Shown here piece by piece: positions 25,369 through 33,789 of a stretch of DNA of 64,000 nt (the first letter of the stretch is position 1; every line of letters begins with the position of its first letter). The stretch is from the NCBI RefSeq assembly GCF_002197845.1, contig NZ_NIDE01000001.1, positions 1,240,001-1,304,000 of the forward strand. Direction: 5' to 3'. This stretch comes from Fimbriiglobus ruber (GTDB lineage: Bacteria; Planctomycetota; Planctomycetia; Gemmatales; Gemmataceae). The notes beneath the pieces are model-generated. The model was given only the letters and a program-made list of their open reading frames with translations. It made no database searches and was not told the DNA's origin. A program made the translations under genes and the position numbers.

Positions 25369-25500
25369 ATGACGATCGCCTTGCTGTGCAAAATGTTCGG
25401 TGGCTATGTCGTAGCTGGCGGCATGCACCTACTGCAAAGTAATGCCGACACGATCAATGGGGTGCAACAGTGGCTTTGCAAACGTCTCAAGCGTAAATGA
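25369..25500 (+). CDS. 43-residue microprotein (family member 3)
   Basis: The frame encodes MTIALLCKMFGGYVVAGGMH, then LLQSNADTINGVQQWLCKRL and KRK. It has the same plan as the proteins at 15694 and 15913: a hydrophobic start, an AGG(V/M)(Y/H)L(M/L) turn, SN, and a W-x-x-(K/R)-R-L-K basic end. AAGGAG lies 10-15 bases before the ATG, a slightly long spacing. It is the first of three small genes in a row. The function is unknown; the recurrence in one element suggests a maintained role. Confidence 0.65.
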   Translation: MTIALLCKMFGGYVVAGGMHLLQSNADTINGVQQWLCKRLKRK

Positions 25501-25568
25501 CGCGGAATATCGTCACCGGACTTTCCGACACAAAATCGAAAAAATTCACGACTCGAATCGGCATAGAG

Positions 25569-25591
25569 GGATGCGTGGGAAGGACGCATCC
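25569..25591 (+). promoter_or_regulatory. Leader hairpin of the next microprotein
   Basis: GGATGCGT / ACGCATCC with a 7-base loop, 22 bases before the ATG at 25614. It parallels the hairpins before the minus-strand microprotein genes. Confidence 0.5.
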
Positions 25592-25613
25592 GAGTCTCGA
25601 CGAGAGATGAGCC

Positions 25614-25742
25614 ATGTTAACCATTACGTTCGCGCTACTGGTAATCGTGTTCGGGGTGGGTTCGCTGGTGTCGAAGGCGGTCAAACACCCGAATACGTCC
25701 GCCGGCGTCGGACGGATCTTTTTCGGGTTGTTCAGGAAGTAA
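25614..25742 (+). CDS. 42-residue membrane microprotein (family member 4)
   Basis: The frame encodes MLTITFALLVIVFGVGSLVS, then KAVKHPNTSAGVGRIFFGLF and RK: one transmembrane helix, a polar SAGVG-type linker like TTGVG in member 2, and a short basic end. GAGATGAGCC precedes the ATG. It is the most divergent member and its assignment rests on size, layout and neighbourhood. Two hairpins follow. Confidence 0.6.
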   Translation: MLTITFALLVIVFGVGSLVSKAVKHPNTSAGVGRIFFGLFRK

Positions 25743-25747
25743 AACCC

Positions 25748-25821
25748 GACCGCCATCGCGAGAAGGTAGCTCCTGGCGATGGCGGTCAATGATTCTCTAC
25801 CGGCCTCATCGTGGGGGCCGG
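25748..25821. terminator. Two successive hairpins
   Basis: GACCGCCATCGC pairs with GCGATGGCGGTC, and then ACCGGC..GCCGGT is followed by TTT. The second has the form of a rho-independent terminator placed before the 25851 gene. Confidence 0.65.
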
Positions 25822-25850
25822 TTTTCTCTAACTTGACGGGGATTTTCAAC

Positions 25851-25991
25851 ATGGCTGTTTCCGCACAACACGTAAAGGCCCAACTTCGGCACTTCGCCCG
25901 TCAATTTGAACAATTTGTTCGGGCCTGGAATCAGCGGGTGGAACGGTGGCTCAGCCAGCACTTGTCCCTGACCAAGAATCCCAAAAAGTAA
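25851..25991 (+). CDS. 46-residue basic small protein
   Basis: The frame encodes MAVSAQHVKAQLRHFARQFE, then QFVRAWNQRVERWLSQHLSL and TKNPKK. It is amphipathic, Gln/Arg-rich and without a membrane segment. It lies third in the microprotein run and ends at a good terminator. The start at 25851 removes 24 unlikely residues from the longer frame (25779), whose DNA forms the preceding hairpins. The function is unknown; a helical nucleic-acid or membrane-surface binder is possible. Confidence 0.55.
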   Translation: MAVSAQHVKAQLRHFARQFEQFVRAWNQRVERWLSQHLSLTKNPKK

Positions 25992-26011
25992 TCTCGCTCG
26001 CGAAACCAACC

Positions 26012-26046
26012 GCCGCCGGGGACCATGTGGCCCCCGGCGGTTTTTT
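26012..26046 (+). terminator. Rho-independent terminator
   Basis: CCGCCGGGG / CCCCGGCGG stem followed by TTTTTT, 21 bases after the stop at 25991. Confidence 0.85.
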
Positions 26047-26103
26047 CGTTCACATAGATCCGATTCCCAAATCTTGTTTCGCGAGGAATGCCATCCCTTT
26101 TCA

Positions 26104-26739
26104 TCAGTCCGGTGAATTGATCGGTATGCCCCGGCCAGTAGACGATCGGTCCTTCCACTCCAGAACACGGGCGGGCGGGATCGTGACGCGAATACGCCCC
26201 CGCTCGACCGGCCCCCGGACGCTATCGCAGTACGCCGAAAACGCTTCCTGAGATGAGTCGTATCGGTCGGGATCATCGATTAATAACGTATCCCACCCTA
26301 TACCGTCGGTTTTGCAAATGAGTTGGGCCTGGACCCAGGCCGCTGCTTGGACGTATTCCAGTAGTGGAGCAGCCCATCCTTCCCGCTGGGCCAGTTTCCA
26401 CACTTGGGACGTTTTCATGTAGCGGGTGACATAGGCATCGGTCATTTCCTGGGCCTGCTGTCGCCGTAGTGCCGCCTCGGACGGTTCTCGCTTCGGCGGC
26501 GCGCATTGCCGGCACGCTTCCGCAATCACCCCAGGATTCGGCCACACCCAATAGGTTTGTTCGGCAACGACCTTCGCCCATCCGCGCTCCAGGGTCGCCC
26601 GGTCGAATCCCGCCAGGGCTTTCTCGTAAGCGGCCAGGGCGACGGCCTGAACGCGCTCGTCCGCCCGCAGGTGGGTGGGAGGCGGATACAGCGCCGTCAA
26701 CGGGGCGAGAACAGCCTCCCGCACGTCGGCCGCCGTCAC
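26104..26739 (-). CDS. Hypothetical protein downstream of the relaxase operon
   Basis: This 211-residue soluble protein starts at a GTG and reads MTAADVREAVLAPLTALYPP. The helical segment RVQAVALAAYEKALAGFDRA is followed by TLERGWAKVVAEQTYWVWPN and PGVIAEACRQC, a pattern reminiscent of small replisome-loader or phage replication proteins, though I cannot assign it. The C-terminus is mixed and ends near a proline-rich stretch. It lies downstream of the relaxase and the coupled 26865 gene on the same strand, so it may be in their operon. Confidence 0.55.
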   Translation of the reverse strand: MTAADVREAVLAPLTALYPPPTHLRADERVQAVALAAYEKALAGFDRATLERGWAKVVAEQTYWVWPNPGVIAEACRQCAPPKREPSEAALRRQQAQEMTDAYVTRYMKTSQVWKLAQREGWAAPLLEYVQAAAWVQAQLICKTDGIGWDTLLIDDPDRYDSSQEAFSAYCDSVRGPVERGRIRVTIPPARVLEWKDRSSTGRGIPINSPD

Positions 26740-26833
26740 CGCAACCTGCGCGCCCCCACCCGGGGGTACTGTAACGCTCTAGGGCGTTGGAAATTGGGTC
26801 CGAAAGTCATGACCGCGATCATAGCGCGACGGT

Positions 26834-26853
26834 GGCGAGGCGCAAGCCTCGCG
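26834..26853. terminator. Hairpin after the 26865-27377 gene
   Basis: GCGAGGC GCAA GCCTCGC: a stable 7-bp stem with a GNRA-type tetraloop, without a T-run. Confidence 0.45.
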
Positions 26854-26864
26854 TGGCGATCCCG

Positions 26865-27377
26865 TCATCGCAGGAAGGCGGGCGCTTTCGCCCTCACCCA
26901 CTCCCGTAGGTCAGTTAGCGACTCGAATTCCCCGACCTCAATGGCGTCGACCGTTGGCCCCCCTGCTCCCACCGCTTTCAGGCTCGCTGGGTCCATTGCC
27001 CGTACCCACGTGACCCGATGCCGCTGGAAACCTCGATCCAGCATATTTACCCCGTCCGTGTTCACCGGCGCGTCCAGGTTGCTCCCCCGCACCAGCACCA
27101 GGGAAACCACGTCGGCCGTGAACCGCAGTAACAGCCCGACTGACGGGTTGAACCGCCACCCGGCCAGATGGCTGTAGGGGAAAATGTCGCTGTTCCCGTT
27201 CAAGAACCGGAATTCGACCGCCAGTGCCCGAGCCGTACTGCCCCGCAGGAACCCGAAGGCCGGGCACGTTTCCTCTTCGCCTTCCGCCGTGGTCTCGCCC
27301 GCCCCCCGGCGGGCGGCCGCCGCTTTGAGATACGGGAGGCGGGTGGTCAGGGCGTCGGGCGGGCCGTTATCGCTCAT
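26865..27377 (-). CDS. Hypothetical protein translationally coupled to the relaxase
   Basis: This 170-residue protein begins MSDNGPPDALTTRLPYLKAA. Its ATG at 27377 overlaps the relaxase stop region by 11 bases, and GAGGGG precedes it. It contains FRFLNGNSDIFPYSHLAGWR and FNPSVGLLLRFTADVVSLVL, then VRWVRAMDP-like and EFESLTDLREWVRAKA segments, suggesting a compact alpha/beta fold. Tight coupling implies a role with the relaxase, perhaps at oriT. The longer frame to 27587 is a shadow of the relaxase. I do not recognise the family. Confidence 0.65.
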   Translation of the reverse strand: MSDNGPPDALTTRLPYLKAAAARRGAGETTAEGEEETCPAFGFLRGSTARALAVEFRFLNGNSDIFPYSHLAGWRFNPSVGLLLRFTADVVSLVLVRGSNLDAPVNTDGVNMLDRGFQRHRVTWVRAMDPASLKAVGAGGPTVDAIEVGEFESLTDLREWVRAKAPAFLR

Positions 27378-30060
27378 GTCCCCTCTCCTGGTGGGCTGCG
27401 TTGCGGTCAAGTTGCTTCCCGAAAAGCTCGTGTGTACGAGCGAACGTAGCAAGCCGGCGGACGAACGCAAGGTGCTTGTCGAGCCGATCGCGAAGCCCAG
27501 GTTTCCGCCGCCGGGTTTCGGCCAGGGCGGTCGCGGAAAGCGGCTGGTCGGCCCGCTGGACCGCGGTCCGGAGAGCTGCGTTGTCATCTGTGAACACGAC
27601 GGCTTGCTCCCGCCCTCTGCTGACCGACACGTAGAACTGGCGGGCGCTTGAAGCCGCGAATGATGCCCCCGACTGTGCGATGAACACCTTGTCCACCGTC
27701 TTGCCTTGGCTCGCGTGGCTGGTCACAACGTAGCCGTGCGACAGATGACCGAATTCACGGTCGATCACCCAGCCGCGATTGTCGATCAGGTCGCCGCGCG
27801 GGGTGAACCCGGCGATGGTAACGAGTGCCCCGGTGTCGAGCCGGTGCTTACCATCTTTCGTTTTGCCGCCCGCCGTGACCCGCAGCCGGTCCCCGACCGC
27901 GACCGCTAGGGTGAATGGGCGATACACCTCGAATCGATCAGCGACCGCGACCGGCGGGGCAGCGCCGGCGGTGAGTACCAGCCGGGAGCCATTCCGGTGG
28001 CCGGGCGCGTTCTGATGGAACCGGAGCAGATCGCCGGATTCGTACTGCGTCGGGTCGGCTTTCTGGGCGTCGGTCAGGTGGGCCGGCCTCCAGGTCGCGA
28101 AGATTCGCTCCTCGCCGAGCCGCCCGGCGGCCTGGAGGTCTTGCCGCACGGCGCGTGTGACGCGGTCCGCCTCGGCGTGGGTCGGGCTGACCACCAGCGC
28201 CGTCTTGTACTCGCCATCGGCCTTCCGCTCGGCTGTGGCCGCCAGATACGCGGCCACGAGCGCCTGATCCCGTTCATCGTCGGGCACTTCGCGGACCCAT
28301 TTCAGCCGGACGAGTTCGGCAAACCCGGCCGCGATGTCTCCCTGACTCAGCGCCTCCGTTGCCGCCCGATAATCTCCCGATTGCCGGATGATGTCCTTAA
28401 CCTCGGCAACCGGGAGCCCGGCCCGCTCTTCCAGCAGGGCGAGCGGTTCACCGGCCGCAACAGCCCGGTGCTGTCGGCGGTCGCCTACCAGCACCACACG
28501 CGCCTCGATTTTCTCAGCCGCGTCGAAGACCCGGAGCAGATCGCGAGTGCCGAGCTGACTGGCTTCATCGACCAGGATGACCCCTCCCCGCGCGCGGGCT
28601 TGCATGTCGCGGTCGACCAGGAAGCGGGCGACCGTATCGGCGTCCGCGAACCCGGCCTCGTCGCGTAGCACGCCCCGGCTGGCGTCGGCTGACTGAGCCA
28701 GCGCGACGACCGGCGTATTGGTCTCACGGAACGCATCCCGCAACTCGGCTTCGAGCTTGGTCTTGCCGGTCCCGGCCGCACCGCGAACGATCGTGACCCG
28801 GTCCCGGGAGCCGAGGACGTGGCGGACGGCCGCTTTCTGCCCGTCATTCAGCCACTCCCGAATGAATGGGCGGCCTTCGTCCACCAAAGGGCGACACCGG
28901 CCTCTTCCGGATCGGGCGAAGGCCACCAGACGGGTTTCTGCGGCGAGCATGTCCGGGGTAGTGGCCACGGCCCGCCCGCCGTGATCGCCCCGGATCAGGT
29001 TCCGGGTTGCTAATTCGCGGGCGGTGTTGCCGACCGTGACCGACCCGAGCCCGCGTTTCAGGGCTTCGGTCAGTAACTCTCGCTCGGGGACTACAGCCTC
29101 CCGGGTGAAACAGTGGTCCAGGGCATAATCGACCGCGGTTCGTTCACTGTGCGCAGGTTTGGGATGCGGTGACGTGCGATCGAACGCCCGGTCCAGGGCG
29201 TCCCGCTCGCCGTCGGACAGGCGGTTCGCCCATTGCTGGCGCAAGGTGGCCCAGGCGAGCGGAGCCCCTTTTTTCTCCCGGGTTGACGCCCCGAGTTCGG
29301 CCTTGCGATCGGGATTAGTGACGCCCAGCTCGGCCGCCAGTTCTTCGATTTGGGTGGTCCGCCGGGAGAACCTTTGCAGTACGTCGGGCGCTACGCCGGT
29401 GATCTCGAAATCGTCCCGCTTCCGCTCGACCTGATACCCGAGGTCTTGCAGCCGGTTGGCCAGCCGTACCCGGAACGCGGCCTGGAAGTACGGGGCGTCC
29501 CGCTTGAGGTCGCGGAACTGTCCGGCCTTCCACTGCCGTTCGTGAGCATCCCAAGTGGCGTTGAGGGCGAAGCAATGGGCGTGGAGTTGCGGGTCCGGCA
29601 TCCCGTCGACCGGCCGCGAGGTGGTGTGGACGAATTCTGCCCAGACCATGTTGCCAGTGGCCCGGTCGACATCCGCCCCACCCTTACGGACGCGGGTTTT
29701 CGCCTCGGCCTCGATCTCCCGCATGGTATCGCCGACCGCACAACGGAAGGCGTCCCGTATGGCCGGATCATCGGTCAGGGCGTAGGCAAGAGAAACGGAT
29801 TTGGGCACTGAGAAGGTGAAATCGTACCCGACCGTGCGTTCCGCGCTGGTGCGGGCCGTGAGTTGTTTCTCGGACTGTGGGTGGAGGTTGTCGCACAGCC
29901 GATCGAAGGCGGCCTTATCGACTGGACCGTGCAGACCCAGCCGCCGGGCCGCCTCCCCGCCCCAATTGCCGACGACTTCCTGGCCCTCGCTGTAGTAATC
30001 GGCGGTGGAATAGTACCGCTTGGCGGCGTCGGCGGATTGCTGCTGCGTGATGCGGAGCAT
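27367..30060 (-). CDS. MobF-family conjugative relaxase with helicase domain
   Basis: This 897-residue protein joins a TrwC/TraA-type relaxase to a RecD-like helicase. The N-terminus has the nicking tyrosines in AKRYYSTADYYSEGQ. VGYDFTFSVPKSVSL is a relaxase hallmark, and the metal-binding histidines lie in FVHTTSRPVDGMPDPQLHAH. The helicase has GAAGTGKTKLEAEL (Walker A, about residue 430), ILVDEASQLGTRDL (Walker B), LVGDRRQH and the C-terminal VTSHASQGKTVDKVFI motif. It nicks oriT and unwinds the transferred strand. It is long and apparently intact. The coupled gene 26865 follows. Confidence 0.93.
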   Translation of the reverse strand: MLRITQQQSADAAKRYYSTADYYSEGQEVVGNWGGEAARRLGLHGPVDKAAFDRLCDNLHPQSEKQLTARTSAERTVGYDFTFSVPKSVSLAYALTDDPAIRDAFRCAVGDTMREIEAEAKTRVRKGGADVDRATGNMVWAEFVHTTSRPVDGMPDPQLHAHCFALNATWDAHERQWKAGQFRDLKRDAPYFQAAFRVRLANRLQDLGYQVERKRDDFEITGVAPDVLQRFSRRTTQIEELAAELGVTNPDRKAELGASTREKKGAPLAWATLRQQWANRLSDGERDALDRAFDRTSPHPKPAHSERTAVDYALDHCFTREAVVPERELLTEALKRGLGSVTVGNTARELATRNLIRGDHGGRAVATTPDMLAAETRLVAFARSGRGRCRPLVDEGRPFIREWLNDGQKAAVRHVLGSRDRVTIVRGAAGTGKTKLEAELRDAFRETNTPVVALAQSADASRGVLRDEAGFADADTVARFLVDRDMQARARGGVILVDEASQLGTRDLLRVFDAAEKIEARVVLVGDRRQHRAVAAGEPLALLEERAGLPVAEVKDIIRQSGDYRAATEALSQGDIAAGFAELVRLKWVREVPDDERDQALVAAYLAATAERKADGEYKTALVVSPTHAEADRVTRAVRQDLQAAGRLGEERIFATWRPAHLTDAQKADPTQYESGDLLRFHQNAPGHRNGSRLVLTAGAAPPVAVADRFEVYRPFTLAVAVGDRLRVTAGGKTKDGKHRLDTGALVTIAGFTPRGDLIDNRGWVIDREFGHLSHGYVVTSHASQGKTVDKVFIAQSGASFAASSARQFYVSVSRGREQAVVFTDDNAALRTAVQRADQPLSATALAETRRRKPGLRDRLDKHLAFVRRLATFARTHELFGKQLDRNAAHQERGHER

Positions 30061-30499
30061 ACGGCACCATACCCCGACGAGCGGCGGGGTAAATCACTTC
30101 CGTTCACCCCCTCTTCTCATGCCGGATTCCGGCGTGAATTTTCTTGCCATTGTGATGGACCTGCTCCGTCCTGATTTAACTCCGGCTCTTTGGCGTCCCC
30201 CGCCACGCGGGTCGGGCACTATGCGGCTCGCTGTTCGCTCGGTCCTGACGGACCAAACCGCTTCGATCCCTGACGCGAGATGGGGGCGCTGCCCCCTCGC
30301 CTTCAAGCCTCGCTACGCTCGCCTACGGTTCGCGGCGGGTATCCCCATGCTTCGGTCGCTACGCTCTCTGCCAGCACGGGTGATTCCCCTCCCGCCGCTC
30401 AGGGCTTTCCGGTTCACCCCCGCGTTCGCCACGTGGCAGAAGGTTATGGCGGCGAGAGCAAGCCATACCTTCAGAAACCACGAGTAAGGAGACAACCTC
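30061..30499. other. Intergenic region between divergent transfer genes, candidate oriT
   Basis: No supported gene. It lies upstream of the relaxase and of the divergent 30500 gene, the usual place for oriT. Small palindromes such as GGGGGCGCTGCCCCC occur near 30285-30300, but no nick-site sequence is recognisable. Confidence 0.4.
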
Positions 30500-31468
30500 A
30501 TGACAGCAGAACAGCTTAAGCCAACGCACTCAGAGTCCCCAATTATCGCCGGTCCCAATGACATCGACCCGGACTTTGCGGCCCGAGCGTTTGCCAATAC
30601 CAGCTTCACTCCGGAGACACGGGGGGACCAGAGGCGAAAAGAGTACGCGGAGGCTGTCAACGGCCTCTATGAGGAGCTTTGGCCGTTTGCCAAAACGGAT
30701 GAGCAGAAGCAACTGCTTGCTGATCGGATGGAACGATACCGCGATGGCTACCGTCTGCGAATGAACGCCTACCTTGCTAGCCACGCGAGCGTGGCGTCCA
30801 GCTTTATCGTCGGTCCGGCCCGGTTTCCCGTGGCGAGGATGCAGAAACGCAGCCGGTGGGCGGACAACAAGGCTAACGAACTGCTGGCCTGGAGCAACAA
30901 GGCCAAGGCAGCGATCAAACGGGACATCCAGGCCGCCAGACCGCAGGGAGAGAAGGACATCGCCGCATGGCAGTCGCTCCGTCGGGATTTGTCGGGAAAT
31001 CTTGCCACGATCATTGAGATCGACGCGGGTCGGAAGCATTGGAGTCGTTCGGCTTTCGCCAACTCCATCGCGGGCAAGATCGAGCGGTTGGCTCTGTCGG
31101 GAGAAGTCGCCCTAGTGGATCAGGCCATCGCCTGGCTAACCAAGCACAACCTGGAGAGCGGAAAGGTTATCCTGACCAACCGGCACAAGGTCTGGTCCTT
31201 CGGCGATCTCGCCCGGCAACGAGTGGCCCAACGGGAGGTAGCTCTTGCGCGGGGGCCGGAACTGGTCGCCAGTGGTGAGGGCGTTAGGGTCATTGTTGAC
31301 CCGCAGGCCGACCGCGTGCAAATCGTATTCGACGACAGGCCAGCGGCGAACATGATCGCGAAGCTCAAAGGAGAAGGCTGGAAGTGGTCCCCTAAGGTGG
31401 GCGTCTGGCAACGAAAGCTTACCAATGCCGCCAAGTACAGTGCAAAGAGCATCACCTGCTTGAGCTAA
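30500..31468 (+). CDS. Mobile-element protein with LPD/DUF3560-like C-terminus
   Basis: This 322-residue soluble protein has AAGGAG 9-14 bases before the ATG. The middle is helical and basic (WADNKANELLAWSNKAKAAI). The C-terminal VQIVFDDRPAANMIAKLKGE, then GWKWSPKVGVWQRKLTNAA, matches the short domain found at the end of many plasmid and phage polyvalent proteins. Such proteins travel with conjugative DNA or act just after entry; the activity here is unknown. It is divergent from the relaxase and ends at a good terminator. Confidence 0.7.
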   Translation: MTAEQLKPTHSESPIIAGPNDIDPDFAARAFANTSFTPETRGDQRRKEYAEAVNGLYEELWPFAKTDEQKQLLADRMERYRDGYRLRMNAYLASHASVASSFIVGPARFPVARMQKRSRWADNKANELLAWSNKAKAAIKRDIQAARPQGEKDIAAWQSLRRDLSGNLATIIEIDAGRKHWSRSAFANSIAGKIERLALSGEVALVDQAIAWLTKHNLESGKVILTNRHKVWSFGDLARQRVAQREVALARGPELVASGEGVRVIVDPQADRVQIVFDDRPAANMIAKLKGEGWKWSPKVGVWQRKLTNAAKYSAKSITCLS

Positions 31469-31495
31469 TAAAATCCGTTGAACTGTCTTTAGCAG

Positions 31496-31529
31496 AGCCC
31501 GCCGGTAGCCCCGAGCGGGCTTCTTTTTT
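31496..31529 (+). terminator. Rho-independent terminator
   Basis: GCCCGC / GCGGGC stem followed by TTCTTTTTT, 27 bases after the stop at 31468. Confidence 0.85.
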
Positions 31530-32151
31530 ACTCCGTAAGTATACCGCGTTGATGGCTTCCTTGACCTTGGTCGGTTTCGCATCGTCTTCAACAGCGGCTG
31601 TCGGCCTACGGCCGACCGAAATTCGCTACCGCCGGCCCAAGCCGGCGGTATGCCCTTGCGGGCACTTTTGAAGTGTAGCAAAGACAGTAAGTGGTCAGGC
31701 GTCTTCCCGATGCGGCGCTTCGGCAGAATTGCCCCGGGCAATCCGCCAGATCAGCCATCCGGCTGACTGGCGGACGGGAAAGCCGGCCAGTGATTGGGAC
31801 GGTTAGCGTGATGCACGGCACACGTCAAGGATGTTGGAAAACGATGCTAGGTCTGCTATGGTTTTCACGCGGTACAGCCTGGGAAGGCGATGATCGCAAA
31901 GGTGATGGGGCGACTTCGCAAGGGGTCGCCCTTTTTGCCTACGAACACAGGAAAAATGTATTCTCTACCCCGATTTAATCGATTCATCGCTCTCACCTTT
32001 TGCAAATATCCTAGCCGGGGGTGTGGGGGCCGGTAATGAGGCCCCCACCTGATGTAGTTTGTGCCGCCAAAGGCGGCACTCCGCTTGATCGCCCATATAT
32101 TTTGCGCGGCGGCGTGAGCCGCGCACCGCTTCTCCTTCACGGACCGAGAAG
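31530..32151. other. Intergenic region with several hairpins
   Basis: No convincing gene. Hairpins include CCGCCGGCCCAAGCCGGCGG (31629-31648), CCGCCAG..CTGGCGG near 31743-31774, and a terminator-like GGGCGAC..GTCGCCC followed by TTTTT near 31907-31939. A short transcript or small peptide cannot be excluded. Confidence 0.45.
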
Positions 32152-32428
32152 TTATCCACAAGCCTAGAGTGTTAATTATTGAGTTAGATACTGTGTTAAG
32201 GGGCTCAATCCTCGCCAGAACCCATTCAAATAAAACGCAAATCCGAAACAGCCGGTGGGTAAATACACGATGGATGGTGGGCAAATACACGAAAACCGGT
32301 GGGTAAAAGCACGTTCGCTGCGGGCAGTGGGTGAAAGCACGATGATCCAGTCCCGGTGTGTGAAAACACGATGCTTGACATTGGTGTGTGAAAACACGAT
32401 AGTCCGGATATGGTGGGTAATAACACGA
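32152..32428 (+). other. Plasmid-type replication origin (oriV): DnaA box, AT-rich segment and seven iterons
   Basis: TTATCCACA (32152-32160) is a consensus DnaA box. An AT-rich stretch follows (32165-32200). Seven direct repeats of consensus GGTGKGTRAAWRCACGA then start at 32254, 32276, 32298, 32326, 32355, 32383 and 32412, with spacing 22, 22, 28, 29, 28 and 29. RepA begins at the last iteron. This is the layout of iteron-controlled plasmids, where RepA binds the iterons to open DNA and limit copy number. Confidence 0.88.
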
Positions 32429-32874
32429 AGATACGCACGCCGCTGCTCCCGGATCGTCATCCGATCCAGGATTTCTTCGTGTGCGACGTAACCGACGCTA
32501 TTCCGAAAGATGACATGGGATCGATGGAACACCCCATCTTCTCCCTCTCCACCAAGCCCGATCTGGCCATTCGGGAATACGAACACAACGGGGTCAAGGT
32601 GTCCATTGCGCCGAGTATGCTGGGTATGGCGACCATTCACGACAAGGACATTCTGATCTACTGCATCAGCCAGCTAATCGCCAAAATGAAAACCGGGGTG
32701 GGCTTAAACCGGACCCTCCATGTCAAGGCCCTCGACCTGTTGCTCGCAACGAACCGCAACATTGACGGCCGCGGGTACGAGCAACTGGTCGCTGCCCTCG
32801 ACCGACTGCGGGGCACCAGCATCCGTACCAACATTAAGAGGCTGTCCGAAAAGTGCCCTTGCTGTAAGTCGTGA
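32410..32874 (+). CDS. RepA N-terminal fragment
   Basis: About 142 genuine residues holding the first winged-helix domain, followed by a dozen residues from the IS5 end. The ATG overlaps the last iteron, so RepA binding would also repress its own expression. Confidence 0.75.
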   Translation: MVGNNTKIRTPLLPDRHPIQDFFVCDVTDAIPKDDMGSMEHPIFSLSTKPDLAIREYEHNGVKVSIAPSMLGMATIHDKDILIYCISQLIAKMKTGVGLNRTLHVKALDLLLATNRNIDGRGYEQLVAALDRLRGTSIRTNIKRLSEKCPCCKS

Positions 32875-33789
32875 GATTCCTTTAAGTTAGTCGCTCCTTC
32901 ATCATTCAGGAGCGAGGTCATGGACGCGCCCGTTCGTAAACCGTATCTGACGGATTTGACCGATGTCCAATGGGAGACCATCGAGCCCCTTCTGCCCGCC
33001 GCCCGGTTCGGAGGGCGGCCCCGGTCGGTCGACCTCCGGGAGGTGATGAACGCGATCCTGTACGTGAACCGGACCGGGTGCCAGTGGTCCCTGCTCCCGC
33101 ACGATTTCCCGGCCAAGAGTACGGTGTACGAATACTTCGCCCAGTGGCGGGATGACGGCACCTGGCAACACCTCCTGGATGTCCTCCGGGAGGGGTATCG
33201 GGAGGTCCATGCTCCGAGTCACGAGCCGACCCCGAGCGCCGCGAGCATCGATAGTCAGTCGGTCAAGGGGACCGAGCATGCGGGTGGGAACGGGTATGAC
33301 GCGGGCAAGAAAATCCAGGGCCGGAAGCGGTCGATCGTGGTCGACACGCTCGGGTTGTTGATGACCGTGGCGGTCACCGCCGGGCACGTCGACGATGCGG
33401 CCGCGGCCCCGTCCGTGCTCGAATCGTTGGACCGTGAGGCGTACCCGCGGTTGAAGGTCGTATGGGCCGACGGGAAGTACCACAACCATGCCCTGAACGG
33501 GTGGAAGGACGGTCATCCGGAACTCAGATGGGAACTCGTCATCGTCCGCCGGCCGGACGGGGCGAAGGGGTTCGTCCTGTTGCCCAAGCGGTGGGTGGTG
33601 GAGCGGACCTTCGGGTGGCTCGGTCGCGCCCGCAGGCTAAGTCGGGACTACGAACGAAATACTAGTTCTAGTGAATCTATGGTTAAAGTGCGGTCGATTC
33701 AATTGATCCTCAATCGCATGGACCCCAAAAAGTGTTATCCCCCATTTAAATATAGAGTTGCATCAAAATAGTACTTCCCAGACAGGCTC
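32838..33789 (+). mobile_element. IS5-family element, copy 2
   Basis: A 952-bp copy nearly identical to 19141-20091 in opposite orientation. Terminal repeats are GAGGCTGTCCGAAAAG and GAGCCTGTCTGGGAAG, with TAA target duplications at 32835-32837 and 33790-33792. It interrupts repA. Confidence 0.93.
32920..33771 (+). CDS. IS5-family transposase
   Basis: This 283-residue DDE transposase is almost identical to that of copy 1. The catalytic residues lie in AASIDSQSVKGTEHAGG, VVWADGKYHNHAL and WVVERTFGWLGRARRLSRDY. AGGAG precedes the ATG at 32920. It is intact and probably able to act on both copies. Confidence 0.93.
   Translation: MDAPVRKPYLTDLTDVQWETIEPLLPAARFGGRPRSVDLREVMNAILYVNRTGCQWSLLPHDFPAKSTVYEYFAQWRDDGTWQHLLDVLREGYREVHAPSHEPTPSAASIDSQSVKGTEHAGGNGYDAGKKIQGRKRSIVVDTLGLLMTVAVTAGHVDDAAAAPSVLESLDREAYPRLKVVWADGKYHNHALNGWKDGHPELRWELVIVRRPDGAKGFVLLPKRWVVERTFGWLGRARRLSRDYERNTSSSESMVKVRSIQLILNRMDPKKCYPPFKYRVASK

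Noticed and set aside
26865-27587. Longer version (240 codons) of the gene coupled to the relaxase
   Set aside because: The first 70 codons lie antiphase inside the relaxase C-terminus; the ATG at 27377 with GAGGGG is the better start.
32254-32428. Possible CRISPR array in the regularly spaced repeats
   Set aside because: Repeats are only about 17 bases with 5-12 base gaps, vary in sequence, have no cas genes nearby, and precede a RepA gene; iterons explain them.
32176-32640. Minus-strand frame across the iterons
   Set aside because: Its repetitive peptide simply translates the iterons.
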